Positions 50,862 to 59,583 of a DNA stretch of 64,000 nucleotides are shown here, in pieces (position 1 is the stretch's first letter; the number at the start of each line of letters is the position of its first letter). The notes under the pieces were generated by a model. The model saw only the letters and a program-made list of their open reading frames with translations. It was not told where the DNA came from and searched no databases. Source of the DNA: Blastococcus tunisiensis (lineage in GTDB: Bacteria; Actinomycetota; Actinomycetes; Mycobacteriales; Geodermatophilaceae). The DNA lies in NCBI RefSeq assembly GCF_900112815.1, contig NZ_FOND01000006.1, positions 1 through 64,000 of the forward strand. The letters run 5' to 3'. A program made the translations under genes and the position numbers.

Positions 50862-51331
50862 CAGGCGCATGCCGACAGGAACAGCGCCGGCAGGCCGACG
50901 AAGAGCACGGTGACCAGCCCCAGCACGGACAGCACGAAACCGCCGAAGGCCAGCGGCTGCCGGTCGACGAGCTCCTCGCTCCCCGCCTCCCCGCGGAACC
51001 GGCGGAACGCCCGCCACCGGGCCAGGCCCCACCATGCGGTCGCCGCGCAGGCGAGGGCGGCCACCGCGGTGGCGACGAGCGTGACGACGGTGGGGACGGG
51101 AGGGTCGAACGCGTCCAGCCCGGGACCGTCCCCGGTGCAGCCGGCCTCGGCGACCAGGTAGACCAGCATGAAGTGCACGGAGCTGATCACCGGCCCGGCC
51201 AGCAGGACGGCGACGACCACCACCGCCCGGGTGTCGACCGACACGTCGACCGGGGCGGGCGTGCCCCTGCTGGACGTGGCCGCCTCGTCCGGGCGAGGAA
51301 CGCGGCTCTCGGAGGAGCGGCCGGCGGTCAT
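50861..51331 (-). CDS. Membrane protein of the oxidase operon
   Basis: 156 residues, overlapping the oxidase gene by ATGA. After a polar N-terminus come three helices (TRAVVVVAVLLAGPVISSVH-FMLVYLVAEAG, PTVVTLVATAVAALACAATA, FGGFVLSVLGLVTVLFVGLP). Small membrane proteins of this kind recur between CtaD-E and CtaG in actinobacteria; role unknown, possibly an oxidase subunit or assembly factor. Confidence 0.7.
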   Translation of the reverse strand: MTAGRSSESRVPRPDEAATSSRGTPAPVDVSVDTRAVVVVAVLLAGPVISSVHFMLVYLVAEAGCTGDGPGLDAFDPPVPTVVTLVATAVAALACAATAWWGLARWRAFRRFRGEAGSEELVDRQPLAFGGFVLSVLGLVTVLFVGLPALFLSACA

Positions 51332-53883
51332 GTCAGGACCGGTCCCAGGTAGAGCGTGGCGAAGCCCAGCACCCAGATGACCGCCATCGCCACCCAGAAC
51401 CGCGCCACGTTCGCGATCGGGGCGTGCCGCCGGTACGTGTAGGTGCCCCGGGACGCCCAGTACATGACCATCGCCAGCATGATCAGGGCGGCAGCGGCGA
51501 CGAGGAGGACGAAGCCCGCCAGGGTGAAGAAGATCGAACCGTAGGCGTGCGCCGTCCACGCCACGTCGAGCCGCACCAGGTCCACGACCTGGACCGCCAC
51601 CCCCGCGCCGGCCGGCACCAGCGCGGCCCACAGGCCGACGCGGAAGCCGCGCATGTCGCCCTGCGAGATCTGCCGTCGGGCGAACGGCACCCCCACCGCA
51701 CTGATCGCCACGAGCGCCGCGGCCACCGAGGCCAGGCCCAGCGGTGGGTCGCCGACGCCCGGCGGCGGCCACTGCGGGTTGTCCAGGCGCAGGTAGAAGT
51801 AGCTGAGCAGCAGAGCCGAGAAGGCGACCGCGACGAACAGGATGGCGAGCAGGGTGCCGGTCCGCGCGACGATCACGCTGCCGTGCGCGTTGACCGGCAC
51901 GCCGTACTCGCGCTCGAACTCGTCCTCCTCCGTCGCCGTCATCGGCGGGGGTTGCGGCCAGTTCCACGCGATCACCGACAGGACGATGATCACCGCCCCG
52001 ACCGCCGCTCCCCACCGGAGCTTGACCAGCTCGCTGAGGAAGATGAGGACCACGCCGCCCGCGGTGATCAACGGCCAGATGGACGGGTTCGAGACCCGGA
52101 AGACCTCCACGGGCCGGCCGTCCGCCGTGCCGACGACCACTGCCGCCCGCCACTTCAGCGGCCACTGCCCCAGCCCGCGCACGAACCGCTCGAGCTGTGG
52201 TTCCCCCCGGTCGAGTTCGGTCTGGTCCCACAGCGGGTGCCGGCTGCGCACGATCGGCGGTTGTGTCCAGCTGTGCTGCTTGGGTGGGGACGGCAGTGCC
52301 CACTCCAGGGTGTCGGCGCCCCACGGGTTGGCGTCGGCCCGCTCACCGCGCCGGATGGTGCGGACGACGTTCCAGACGAACACCCCGATCCCCGGGACGA
52401 TGATCAGCACCCCGATGGTCGAGATCAGGTTGAAGATCTCCCAGCCCTGGCCGGCCTCGTAGGTGTAGACGCGCCGCGGCATCCCCATGAGGCCGACCTG
52501 GTGCATGGGGAAGAAGGCGACGTTGACGCCGACGAACAGCAGCCAGAAGTTCCACTTGCCCAGCTTTTCGTCCAGCAGCTTCCCGGTGAACTTCGGGAAC
52601 CAGTAGTACACACCGGCGAAGATCGGAAAGGCGACGCCGCCGATGAGCACGTAGTGCAGGTGCCCGACGACGAAGTAGGTGTCGTGGGCCTGCAGGTCGA
52701 AGGGCACGGAGGCGACCATCACGCCGGTGATCCCGCCGATCACGAAGATGATCAGGAAGCCGATGACGAACAGGAAGGGCGTCCGCCACACCGGCCGCCC
52801 CACCCAGATGGTGGCCAGCCAGGAGAAGAACTGGACGCCCGCCGGGATGGAGATGGCCATGCTGGCCGCGGCGAAGAAGCTGAGCACCAGCGGGGGCAGG
52901 CCGACCGCGAACATGTGGTGCGCCCACAGCGCGAAGGAGAGGAAGCCGATCGAGACCAGCGAGGCGACGAACCAGATGTAGCCGACGGGCCGGTGCCGGA
53001 CGAAGACCGGGAGGATGGTGGCCACGACCCCCACCGCGGGGATGAACTGGATGTAGACCTCGGGGTGGCCGAAGATCCAGAACAGGTGCTGCCAGAGGAG
53101 CGAGCTGCCGCCGAGCTGGGGGTCGAAGAACTGGGTGCCGAACCCGCGGTCCAGCTCGAGCAGCAGGCTGCCGACGATCAGCGGCGTGAAGGCGAAGACG
53201 ATCATGAACGCCATCACCAGGAACGCCCAGGCGAAGAGAGGCATCCGGGTGAGCGTCATCCCGGGGGCCCGCATCTTCAGGATGCCGATGATGATCTCCA
53301 CCCCGGCCGCGATGGCCCCGACCTCCGCGACGCCGAGGCCGAGGATCCAGAAGTCGACCGCCAGGTCGGGTGAGTACTCCGGTCCGGAGAGCGGTACGTA
53401 GGCGAACCAGCCGACGTCGGGCACCAGCTGGAAGAGGGCGCTGCTGTAGTAGAGCAGGCCACCGAACAGGAACGTCCAGTACGAGAACGCGCCGAGGCGC
53501 GGGAACGGCATCTCCCGGCTGCCCAGCATGGAGGGCAGGATGAGGATCGCGAAGCCCTCGAAGATCGGCAGGATGACGAGGAACATCGTCACCGAGCCGT
53601 GGTTGGTGAACAGCTCGTTGTAGAACTGGGGTGAGACCAGCTCCTGCTCGGGGAAGGCGAGCTGCAGCCGCATGAGCAGCGAGTCGAAGCTGCCGCCCAG
53701 CAGCAGGAAGAAGAACCCGGTCAGCACCAGGCGCTTGCCGACGAGGTCGTTCTGGACGCCGGTCAGCTGTCCCCGCAGCCCGGGCGGGTCGTCCCAGATG
53801 CGGTCCAGTTCCTCGGCCGTTCCCGGGTCGGTGACCTCGGGTGTGTCGCCGCCGGGGCGGGGTGCGCCCGCGTCGGCGGTCAC
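51328..53883 (-). CDS. ctaDE: Cytochrome c oxidase subunit I-III fusion
   Basis: 851 residues from a GTG. Residues ~40-560 are subunit I: FTNHGSVTMFLVILPIFEGF (haem ligand His), FWIFGHPEVYIQFIPAVGVV (CuB His and the cross-linked Tyr), LWAHHMFAVGLPPL and DTYFVVGHLHYVLIGG. A linker with a short soluble part leads to a C-terminal COX3-like half (ILFVAVAFSALLLSYFYLRL, AYGSIFFTLAGFVLLVAAAA, FWVAMAVIWVLGFATLYLGP). The fusion is known from other bacteria. It reduces oxygen to water while pumping protons. Confidence 0.93.
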   Translation of the reverse strand: MTADAGAPRPGGDTPEVTDPGTAEELDRIWDDPPGLRGQLTGVQNDLVGKRLVLTGFFFLLLGGSFDSLLMRLQLAFPEQELVSPQFYNELFTNHGSVTMFLVILPIFEGFAILILPSMLGSREMPFPRLGAFSYWTFLFGGLLYYSSALFQLVPDVGWFAYVPLSGPEYSPDLAVDFWILGLGVAEVGAIAAGVEIIIGILKMRAPGMTLTRMPLFAWAFLVMAFMIVFAFTPLIVGSLLLELDRGFGTQFFDPQLGGSSLLWQHLFWIFGHPEVYIQFIPAVGVVATILPVFVRHRPVGYIWFVASLVSIGFLSFALWAHHMFAVGLPPLVLSFFAAASMAISIPAGVQFFSWLATIWVGRPVWRTPFLFVIGFLIIFVIGGITGVMVASVPFDLQAHDTYFVVGHLHYVLIGGVAFPIFAGVYYWFPKFTGKLLDEKLGKWNFWLLFVGVNVAFFPMHQVGLMGMPRRVYTYEAGQGWEIFNLISTIGVLIIVPGIGVFVWNVVRTIRRGERADANPWGADTLEWALPSPPKQHSWTQPPIVRSRHPLWDQTELDRGEPQLERFVRGLGQWPLKWRAAVVVGTADGRPVEVFRVSNPSIWPLITAGGVVLIFLSELVKLRWGAAVGAVIIVLSVIAWNWPQPPPMTATEEDEFEREYGVPVNAHGSVIVARTGTLLAILFVAVAFSALLLSYFYLRLDNPQWPPPGVGDPPLGLASVAAALVAISAVGVPFARRQISQGDMRGFRVGLWAALVPAGAGVAVQVVDLVRLDVAWTAHAYGSIFFTLAGFVLLVAAAALIMLAMVMYWASRGTYTYRRHAPIANVARFWVAMAVIWVLGFATLYLGPVLT

Positions 53884-53956
53884 GAGTCGTCCCGGTCGGG
53901 GGCCGTCGGCCGCGTCCGGGGCGTGGCCGGCTCCCCCGGGGGGCTCGCAGGCGCCT

Positions 53957-54583
53957 TCACTGCTGTCGCTCGATCCAGGCGGCGAAGTCCGCCGGGGTCT
54001 CCGCGACGACGGTCAGCCGCATGGTCGCGTGCTCGAGCCCGCAGAACTCGGCGCACTGGGTGCCCCACTCCCCCGGCTCGTCCGCCTCGAGCACGAGCAC
54101 GTTCACCCCGTCCGGCAGCATGTCCATCTTGCCGCCCAGTTCCGGCACCCAGAAGCTGTGGATCACGTCCGCGGAGGTCAGGTGGAACTCGACCGGCTGG
54201 CCGACCGGGAGGTGCAGCTCACCGACGGTGCTGACGCCTTCCGCCGGGTAGTCGACCTCGAAGAACCACTGGTGGCCGGTGACCTCGACCACCAGCGCCC
54301 CGGGTGGAGCGTCCTCCGACAGCGTCCTCATCGCGGCCACCGTGGACCCGAACACCACGACCAGGACGACGACCGGGAGCAGCACGCCGCCACCCACGAT
54401 CCATCGCCGCTCCGACGGTGCCGCCTCCCCGGTACGCCCGCGCCGGAACAGGCCCACCCCCAGGAGCACGGCGAAGAGGACGAACACGGCGACACCGAGG
54501 CCGAGCATGAGCCACCACGTGTCCGCGATGGACTCCGCGTTCGGCCCCTTCGGGTCGAGGCTCCCGGTCCCCTCGCCGTTCAT
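53957..54583 (-). CDS. ctaC: Cytochrome c oxidase subunit II
   Basis: 208 residues. Two N-terminal helices (TWWLMLGLGVAVFVLFAVLL, WIVGGGVLLPVVVLVVVFG) and a cupredoxin domain with HQWFFEVDYPAEG and the CuA ligands His142, Cys177, Glu179, Cys181, His185 and Met188 (CAEFCGLEHATM). No lipobox or c-type haem motif. Accepts electrons from cytochrome c. The oxidase subunit I-III gene begins 73 nt downstream. Confidence 0.92.
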   Translation of the reverse strand: MNGEGTGSLDPKGPNAESIADTWWLMLGLGVAVFVLFAVLLGVGLFRRGRTGEAAPSERRWIVGGGVLLPVVVLVVVFGSTVAAMRTLSEDAPPGALVVEVTGHQWFFEVDYPAEGVSTVGELHLPVGQPVEFHLTSADVIHSFWVPELGGKMDMLPDGVNVLVLEADEPGEWGTQCAEFCGLEHATMRLTVVAETPADFAAWIERQQ

Positions 54584-54815
54584 CGGCGGCCTGCTGCCGC
54601 GGCGCGGGCGCGGGGCACGCAGCGGGCACCCGGTGATCTCACCGACCGGATGCGGATCATGGCCCCTCCACCGTGATCGTGGCGGATCGACGGTATCGGC
54701 CCGGGGCCGCGGGAGCGACCCGGGCCGAGGGCCGTGCCGGGCCCGGACCGCCACCACCGGACGGGCGTCGCGCCCCACCCCGCGGCTCGTCCGCCGTGCG
54801 CGACGGCGTGGCGGG

Positions 54816-55706
54816 TCAGCCCGCGGTGCTGCCGGCCTCCGCCGCGTCCCCGGGACGGTGGGGTTCCGGGAGGAGGGCGCTGCGCAGGAAGGCGGCCACC
54901 GCGGCGAGGCTCGACGGCGTCTCGAACGCCGGGTCCTCGTGGTTGGCCCCCGCCAGCAGCAGCAGCGACGTCGGGACGCCGTCCACCTGCAGGGCCCGGT
55001 GCAGAGCTCGGCTCTGCTCCGAGGGCACCCAGCCGTCCCGGTCGCCGTGCATGAGCAGGAAGGGCGGCGCCCCGGGGTGCACGTGGGTGATCGGACTGGC
55101 CGCGGCGGCGGCCGCCGCCTGTCGCAGGGACTCGACGCCGAGCAGGCGTGCCTCGGGGGGCGGGACCATGGGCGGCCCGGTGGCGAACGAGGGCAGCGGC
55201 CCCTCCGGCACGTCGGTCTCCCGGCGGGTCAGGTCCGTGATCGGATACCAGCACACGGCGGCCTGCACCGAGCTGTCCCCCAGGTCCCGGTCGCGCTCGT
55301 CCGGGCACAGCGCCAGCAACGCGGCCAGGTGACCGCCCGCCGAGGCCCCCCACGCGCCGATCCGCTCGGCGTCCAGGGCGAGGTCCGCCGCGTTGCGGCG
55401 CAGCCACCGGACCGCCGCCCGCACGTCGTCCAGCTGGGCGGGGAACGGCGCCTCACCGCTGAACCGGTACTGGACGGCAGCGACCGCCATCCCGTTCCGG
55501 GCCATGGGCACCAGCCGTTCGGCGGCGCGGGCGGTGCGCGACCCGCGCACCCAGCCACCGCCGTGCAACCAGAGGCACAGCGGTGCCGGCCGCGTCGCCG
55601 GCAGGTAGAGGTCCAGGTGCAGCTCGACCCCCCGTTCGGTGGCGTAGACCAGGTCCGACCGCACCGTGACACCCGGGTGAGCGTCCGCCGCGGGGATGTC
55701 AGCCAC
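54816..55706 (-). CDS. Alpha/beta-hydrolase esterase of the HSL type
   Basis: 296 residues. Oxyanion loop LWLHGGGWVRGSRTARAAER, nucleophile elbow RIGAWGASAGGHLAALLALC (Ser in GASAGG), Asp in LLMHGDRDGWVPSEQ and His in AGANHEDPAF make a complete triad of the BD-FAE/HSL group. Expected to cleave acyl esters in the cytoplasm. It overlaps the LLM gene by 8 nt and is co-transcribed. Confidence 0.85.
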   Translation of the reverse strand: MADIPAADAHPGVTVRSDLVYATERGVELHLDLYLPATRPAPLCLWLHGGGWVRGSRTARAAERLVPMARNGMAVAAVQYRFSGEAPFPAQLDDVRAAVRWLRRNAADLALDAERIGAWGASAGGHLAALLALCPDERDRDLGDSSVQAAVCWYPITDLTRRETDVPEGPLPSFATGPPMVPPPEARLLGVESLRQAAAAAAASPITHVHPGAPPFLLMHGDRDGWVPSEQSRALHRALQVDGVPTSLLLLAGANHEDPAFETPSSLAAVAAFLRSALLPEPHRPGDAAEAGSTAG

Positions 55707-56805
55707 CCGCGGACACCGCGACCCCGCGGACGGCGGGGATCACCTCGTCGCGGAACAGCTGCACCGAGCGCTGCGCCGTCTCCGGCGCCAGCGAGCCCCA
55801 GGCGAAGGAGCAGGCGACGTAGTTGACCTCGCCGAGCGACACGGCGTCGGACACCTGGCCGGCGACGGTCTCCGGCGAACCGGCGAACAGCTTCCCCTCG
55901 GCGAGGAGCTGGTCGACGTCCACGGGCCGGCTGCGCTGCTCGTCCCCGTGCAGCCGCCAGAGGTGGGTGAAGTTGCGGTGGTGGTCGGCGAAGGCCGGCC
56001 GGAGCAGGGCCAGCGCCTCCTCGTCGGTCGGCGCGACGACCACGTGCCGCATCAGCCCGAAGCGCGGGGTCACCCCGGGGAGGCCGTAGCGGACCTCCCC
56101 GCGCTCGCTCGCGGCCCGGAAGCGCTCGAAGAACAGCCGGCTCTGCTCCCGGACGACGTCCGTCGGTGGGGAGAAGAAGCCGAAGCCGAAGATGACGTTG
56201 TAGCCCTGCTCCCCCAGCCGCGGGATCGAGGCCGGGTTGGACGTCGGGTACCACAGCGGCGGGTGCGGCCGCTGGCGCACCGGGACGTGCAGCGGGATCG
56301 GGCCGGCGTCGCCGTTCCCACCCGGGCGCCGGAAGGCCCCCGTCTCCAGGGCCTCCAGGATGGCCGGCATCAGCGCCTCGAAGCGCTCCGCCGTCCCCGG
56401 TGGCGTGAGGCCGAACATCGCGGCCTCGTGCGGGGAGGACCCCTTGCCGACCCCGATCTCCAGCCGCCCGCCGCTGAGCTGGTCGAGCATGCCGATCTCC
56501 TGCACCAGCCGCAGCGGGTCGTAGAGCGGCACGATGAACGTGGTCGGCGCGAGCCGGATCCGCGTGGTCTCCCGGGCGGCGGCGGCCAGGAACACCGCGG
56601 GCGAGGGCGCCAGCCCCAGCGGGGTGCCGTGGTGCTCGGCGAGGTGGTAGGTGGCGAAGCCTCCCCGGTCGGCCTCGCGCAGCAGGGCCAGGCGGTCCTC
56701 GTACACCTCCCCCGCCGTCTTCCCGGGCGCGGCGTCGATCCAGTCGAAGAGGCCGAAGCCGACGTCCTGCTGGGCGTCCGGTGCCCCCGGCTGCGGCGAC
56801 ATCAC
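55699..56805 (-). CDS. LLM-class flavin-dependent oxidoreductase
   Basis: 368 residues of a bacterial-luciferase-like TIM barrel: DVGFGLFDWIDAAPGKTAGE, FATYHLAEHHGTPLGLAPSP, TRIRLAPTTFIVPLYDPLRL, EIGMLDQLSGGRLEIGVGKG, SSPHEAAMFG and QRPHPPLWYPTSNPASIPRL. Uses FMN (or F420) to oxidise a small substrate with oxygen. Paired with an esterase, hinting at a degradation route. Confidence 0.87.
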   Translation of the reverse strand: MMSPQPGAPDAQQDVGFGLFDWIDAAPGKTAGEVYEDRLALLREADRGGFATYHLAEHHGTPLGLAPSPAVFLAAAARETTRIRLAPTTFIVPLYDPLRLVQEIGMLDQLSGGRLEIGVGKGSSPHEAAMFGLTPPGTAERFEALMPAILEALETGAFRRPGGNGDAGPIPLHVPVRQRPHPPLWYPTSNPASIPRLGEQGYNVIFGFGFFSPPTDVVREQSRLFFERFRAASERGEVRYGLPGVTPRFGLMRHVVVAPTDEEALALLRPAFADHHRNFTHLWRLHGDEQRSRPVDVDQLLAEGKLFAGSPETVAGQVSDAVSLGEVNYVACSFAWGSLAPETAQRSVQLFRDEVIPAVRGVAVSAGG

Positions 56806-56962
56806 GGCGTTCTCCTGTCCTCGGGGGCCTCCGGCCCGCGGTGTCCTCGACGGTCACGCTAGGGCCTGCGCCGACGCCTGGCGTCGACGGCCCCCGCCGA
56901 GGACCACGGCGACCGGCACGAGATGCCGGGCACGTGCCGGCCGGATGTGCGACGTTGACCGC

Positions 56963-58159
56963 GTGACCGGTTCCGGCGTGGCGGACGTCGCCGTCCGCCT
57001 CGCCGTGGAACTGGTGCGGATCGACAGCGTCAACCCGGGTCTCGTCCCCGGCGCGGCCGGCGAGGCCGCCGTAGTGGACCGGCTCGCCCACCGGCTCGCC
57101 GCCCGCGGCTTCGACGTGGCGGTCGTCCCCGCGGCCGGCGCGACCGGCCGGCCCAGCCTGCTCGCCACGCACCGCGGGTCGGGTGGCGGCCGCACCCTCG
57201 CACTGAACGGTCACCTGGACACCGTGGGCGTCGCCGGGATGGCCGAACCCTTCGCCGGCCGGATCGTCGGGGACCGCCTGCAGGGCCGCGGGGCGTGCGA
57301 CATGAAGGGCGGCGTGGCGGCCATGGTCGCGGCGGCCGAAGCGGCGGCGGCCAGCGGTACGGCCGGCGACGTCGTCCTGGCGCTGGTCGCGGACGAGGAG
57401 CACGCGAGCGTGGGCACGGAGGCGGTGCTCGGGCGGCTCGCCGGTCGGCTGCCCGACGCCTGCCTGGTCGGCGAGCCGACGGAGCTCGACCTCGCCGTGG
57501 CGCACCGCGGGTACTCCGTCGTGGAGGTGTCGCTCACCGGGCGGGCCGCGCACTCCTCGCAGCCGGCGGACGGCGTGAACGCCGTCGTCCACCTCGGCCG
57601 GCTGCTGGCCGCCGTCGAGGCCCGCGACGCGGAGCTGGCCGCCGGCCCCGCCCACCCCGTCGTGGGGACCGGGTCGCTGATGTCGACCGTCGTCCGCGGC
57701 GGTACCTCGCCGTTCGTCCTGGCCGACGCCGCCTCCGCGGTCGTCGAGCGCCGGACCGTGCCGGGCGAGCCGGCCACCGTCGGGCTCGACGAGGTCGAGC
57801 GGATCCTCGGCGCGCTGCGCCGCGACGACCCGTGCGTCGAGGGACGCGCGGCGCTGGCGCTGGCCCGCGAGCCGTGGGAGCACGACGGCACGTCCCCCGC
57901 CGGATCCGAGCTCGCCACCGTGCTCACCGACGCCCTGGCCGGGTGCAACGGCCGCCGACCGGACGGGGTGGGGGTCCCGTACTGGATGGAGTCGGCGCTC
58001 TGGGAGGGCGCCGGCGTGCCGACCGTGGTGTGCGGACCCGCCGGCGGAGGGCTGCACGCCGCCGACGAGTGGGGCGACCTCCGGCAGCTCCGCGGCTACG
58101 CCGAGGCACTGGTGGTGGCCATCGACCGCTTCTGCCGTCCCCTCGACGCCGACAACTAG
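56963..58159 (+). CDS. M20-family metallopeptidase/deacetylase
   Basis: 398 residues from a GTG; an ATG at 56945 is an alternative. Metal ligands: NGHLDTVGVAG (His), GRGACDMKGGVAAM (Asp), ALVADEEHASVGTEA (Glu-Glu), GEPTELDLAVAHRGY. The dimerisation domain has GRAAHSSQPADGVNAV. ArgE/DapE-type enzymes remove an acyl group or hydrolyse peptides. Its TAG stop lies in the CTAG on the left edge of a foldback element. Confidence 0.85.
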   Translation: MTGSGVADVAVRLAVELVRIDSVNPGLVPGAAGEAAVVDRLAHRLAARGFDVAVVPAAGATGRPSLLATHRGSGGGRTLALNGHLDTVGVAGMAEPFAGRIVGDRLQGRGACDMKGGVAAMVAAAEAAAASGTAGDVVLALVADEEHASVGTEAVLGRLAGRLPDACLVGEPTELDLAVAHRGYSVVEVSLTGRAAHSSQPADGVNAVVHLGRLLAAVEARDAELAAGPAHPVVGTGSLMSTVVRGGTSPFVLADAASAVVERRTVPGEPATVGLDEVERILGALRRDDPCVEGRAALALAREPWEHDGTSPAGSELATVLTDALAGCNGRRPDGVGVPYWMESALWEGAGVPTVVCGPAGGGLHAADEWGDLRQLRGYAEALVVAIDRFCRPLDADN

Positions 58160-58314
58160 TGCCCCGGCTGCCAACGTTCGCCCCTGCGGGAGGCGTCTGC
58201 CGCGGCCGAACAATGTGCGCTGGTCAGCAGTTCCCGGAAGGGAAGCTGCCGACTTGCGCACGATGTTCCTGGGCGCGAGTGCGTGCAGGCGAAGGTTGCC
58301 CGTCGCGGTACTAG
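58156..58314. repeat. MITE-like foldback element flanked by CTAG
   Basis: CTAG at 58156-58159 and 58311-58314 flank a 151-bp segment (58160-58310) that is one long imperfect inverted repeat. Ends TGCCCCGGCTGCCAACG-TTCGCC and complement TACCGCGACGGGCAACC-TTCGCC match at 17 of 23 positions. Inner arms AACAATGTGCGC and AACATCGTGCGC (58209-58220, 58256-58267) and TTCCC-GGAA-GGGAA at the centre follow. No ORF. The TAG stops of both convergent neighbours lie in the flanking CTAGs. Confidence 0.72.
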
Positions 58315-59495
58315 CTGCCGCCGGTCGCGCTGATCGCCTGCCGCAGATCGGCGACCAGCGCCTCCTCGCCCTCCAGCCCGACCGAGAGCCGCAGCAGACC
58401 CGGGGGGATGCCGGCGTCGAGCCGCTGCTGGGGGGTCATGGTGAAGTGCGAGGAGTTGAACGGCACGCTCGCCAGCGTCTCGACGCCCCCGAGACTCGTC
58501 GCCTCGACCGCCACCTCCAGCCGGCGCAGCACCTGCAGGACGCGCTCGTCCCCGCCGGCGAGCACGAGGCCCAGCATCGCGCCCTTCGGCCCGGGCATGA
58601 CCGCGTCGGCGACCGCGCCGGCGTCCGGGTGGTCGAGCCGCCCCGGGTAGCGGACGTGCTCGATGCCGGGTTCGTCGGCCATCTTGGTGGCGACGACCTC
58701 GGCCGTCCGGCACGACTCGGCGAGCCGGACACCGAAGGTCCGCATCCCGCGCCAGGCGAGGAACGCCGCGTGCGGGTCCAGGCAGCCGCCGAAGGTGATC
58801 AGCCGCCGCTGCACCTCCTCGGCCAGCGCGCCGTCGTCGAGCGTGACGGCGCCCGCGACGACGTCGGAGTGGCCGGCCAGGAACTTCGTCGCCGACTCGA
58901 CGACGACGTCGGCCCCGAGCGCGAGCGGCCGGGTGCAGAAGGGCGTGGCGAAGGTGTTGTCGACGACCAGGCGGGCGCCCGCACCGTGCGCGATCCCCGC
59001 CACGGCGGGGATGTCCATCAGCCGCAGCTGCGGGTTCGAGAGCGTCTCGCCGTAGAGGACGGCGGGCCGGTGCTCGGCGACGGCGCGCTCCCACGCGGCG
59101 GTGTCGAAGGCGTCGACGCGGATGACGGTGACCCCCAGCGCGGGCAGGTCGCGGGTCAGCAGGTCGTCGGTGTCCCCGTACACCTGGCGCGCGGCCACCA
59201 GGGTGTCCCCGCTGCGCAGGAGCGTGACCAGCGTCGTGGCGATCGCCGCCATGCCGCTGGCCGTCATCAGCGACCGCGCCGCACCGTGCAGCCGGGCGAC
59301 CTCGGCCGCCGCGGCGTCGACCGTCGGGTTGCTGAACCGCGAGTACCACGTCTCGCGCAGGCCGCCGGTCCCCTGGATGTCGGCGTAGGAGGTGTCGTCG
59401 AGCTCGAACGTCGTCGTCTGGTAGATCGGCGGCACCACCGGATACGTCCGCGACGTGTGGTCCCGGCCGGGCCGGTACGCGTTCCCTGGAGCCAC
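58311..59495 (-). CDS. Cys/Met-metabolism PLP-dependent enzyme
   Basis: 394 residues from a GTG after AGGGAGG; a GTG 8 codons earlier has no such site. Cystathionine gamma-synthase/lyase family: PVVPPIYQTTTFELDD, YSRFSNPTVDAAAAEVARLH, TASGMAAIATTLVTLLRSGD, LVVDNTFATPFCTRPLALGA and Schiff-base Lys204 in VVVESATKFLAGHSDVV. C-terminal LASVPFNSSHFTMTPQQRLD. Gamma-synthase, gamma-lyase and O-acetylhomoserine sulfhydrylase activities cannot be told apart from sequence alone. Confidence 0.88.
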   Translation of the reverse strand: MAPGNAYRPGRDHTSRTYPVVPPIYQTTTFELDDTSYADIQGTGGLRETWYSRFSNPTVDAAAAEVARLHGAARSLMTASGMAAIATTLVTLLRSGDTLVAARQVYGDTDDLLTRDLPALGVTVIRVDAFDTAAWERAVAEHRPAVLYGETLSNPQLRLMDIPAVAGIAHGAGARLVVDNTFATPFCTRPLALGADVVVESATKFLAGHSDVVAGAVTLDDGALAEEVQRRLITFGGCLDPHAAFLAWRGMRTFGVRLAESCRTAEVVATKMADEPGIEHVRYPGRLDHPDAGAVADAVMPGPKGAMLGLVLAGGDERVLQVLRRLEVAVEATSLGGVETLASVPFNSSHFTMTPQQRLDAGIPPGLLRLSVGLEGEEALVADLRQAISATGGS

Positions 59496-59583
59496 CTGGT
59501 CCCTCCCTGCTGTCCGCACGGCCGGGAACGGACGTCCCGGCCCGGGACGAGGCTAGCCAGCCGGCCCTGCCCCGTCCCGGCCG

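Noticed and set aside
51424-53373. 649-codon plus-strand ORF opposite the oxidase gene
   Set aside because: Asp/His/Glu/Arg-rich antisense shadow of membrane helices; the minus strand encodes an unmistakable COX1-COX3 protein.
55229-58261. 1010-codon minus-strand ORF covering parts of several genes
   Set aside because: Out-of-frame over the LLM and esterase genes and antisense to the M20 gene; composition is that of a frame shadow.
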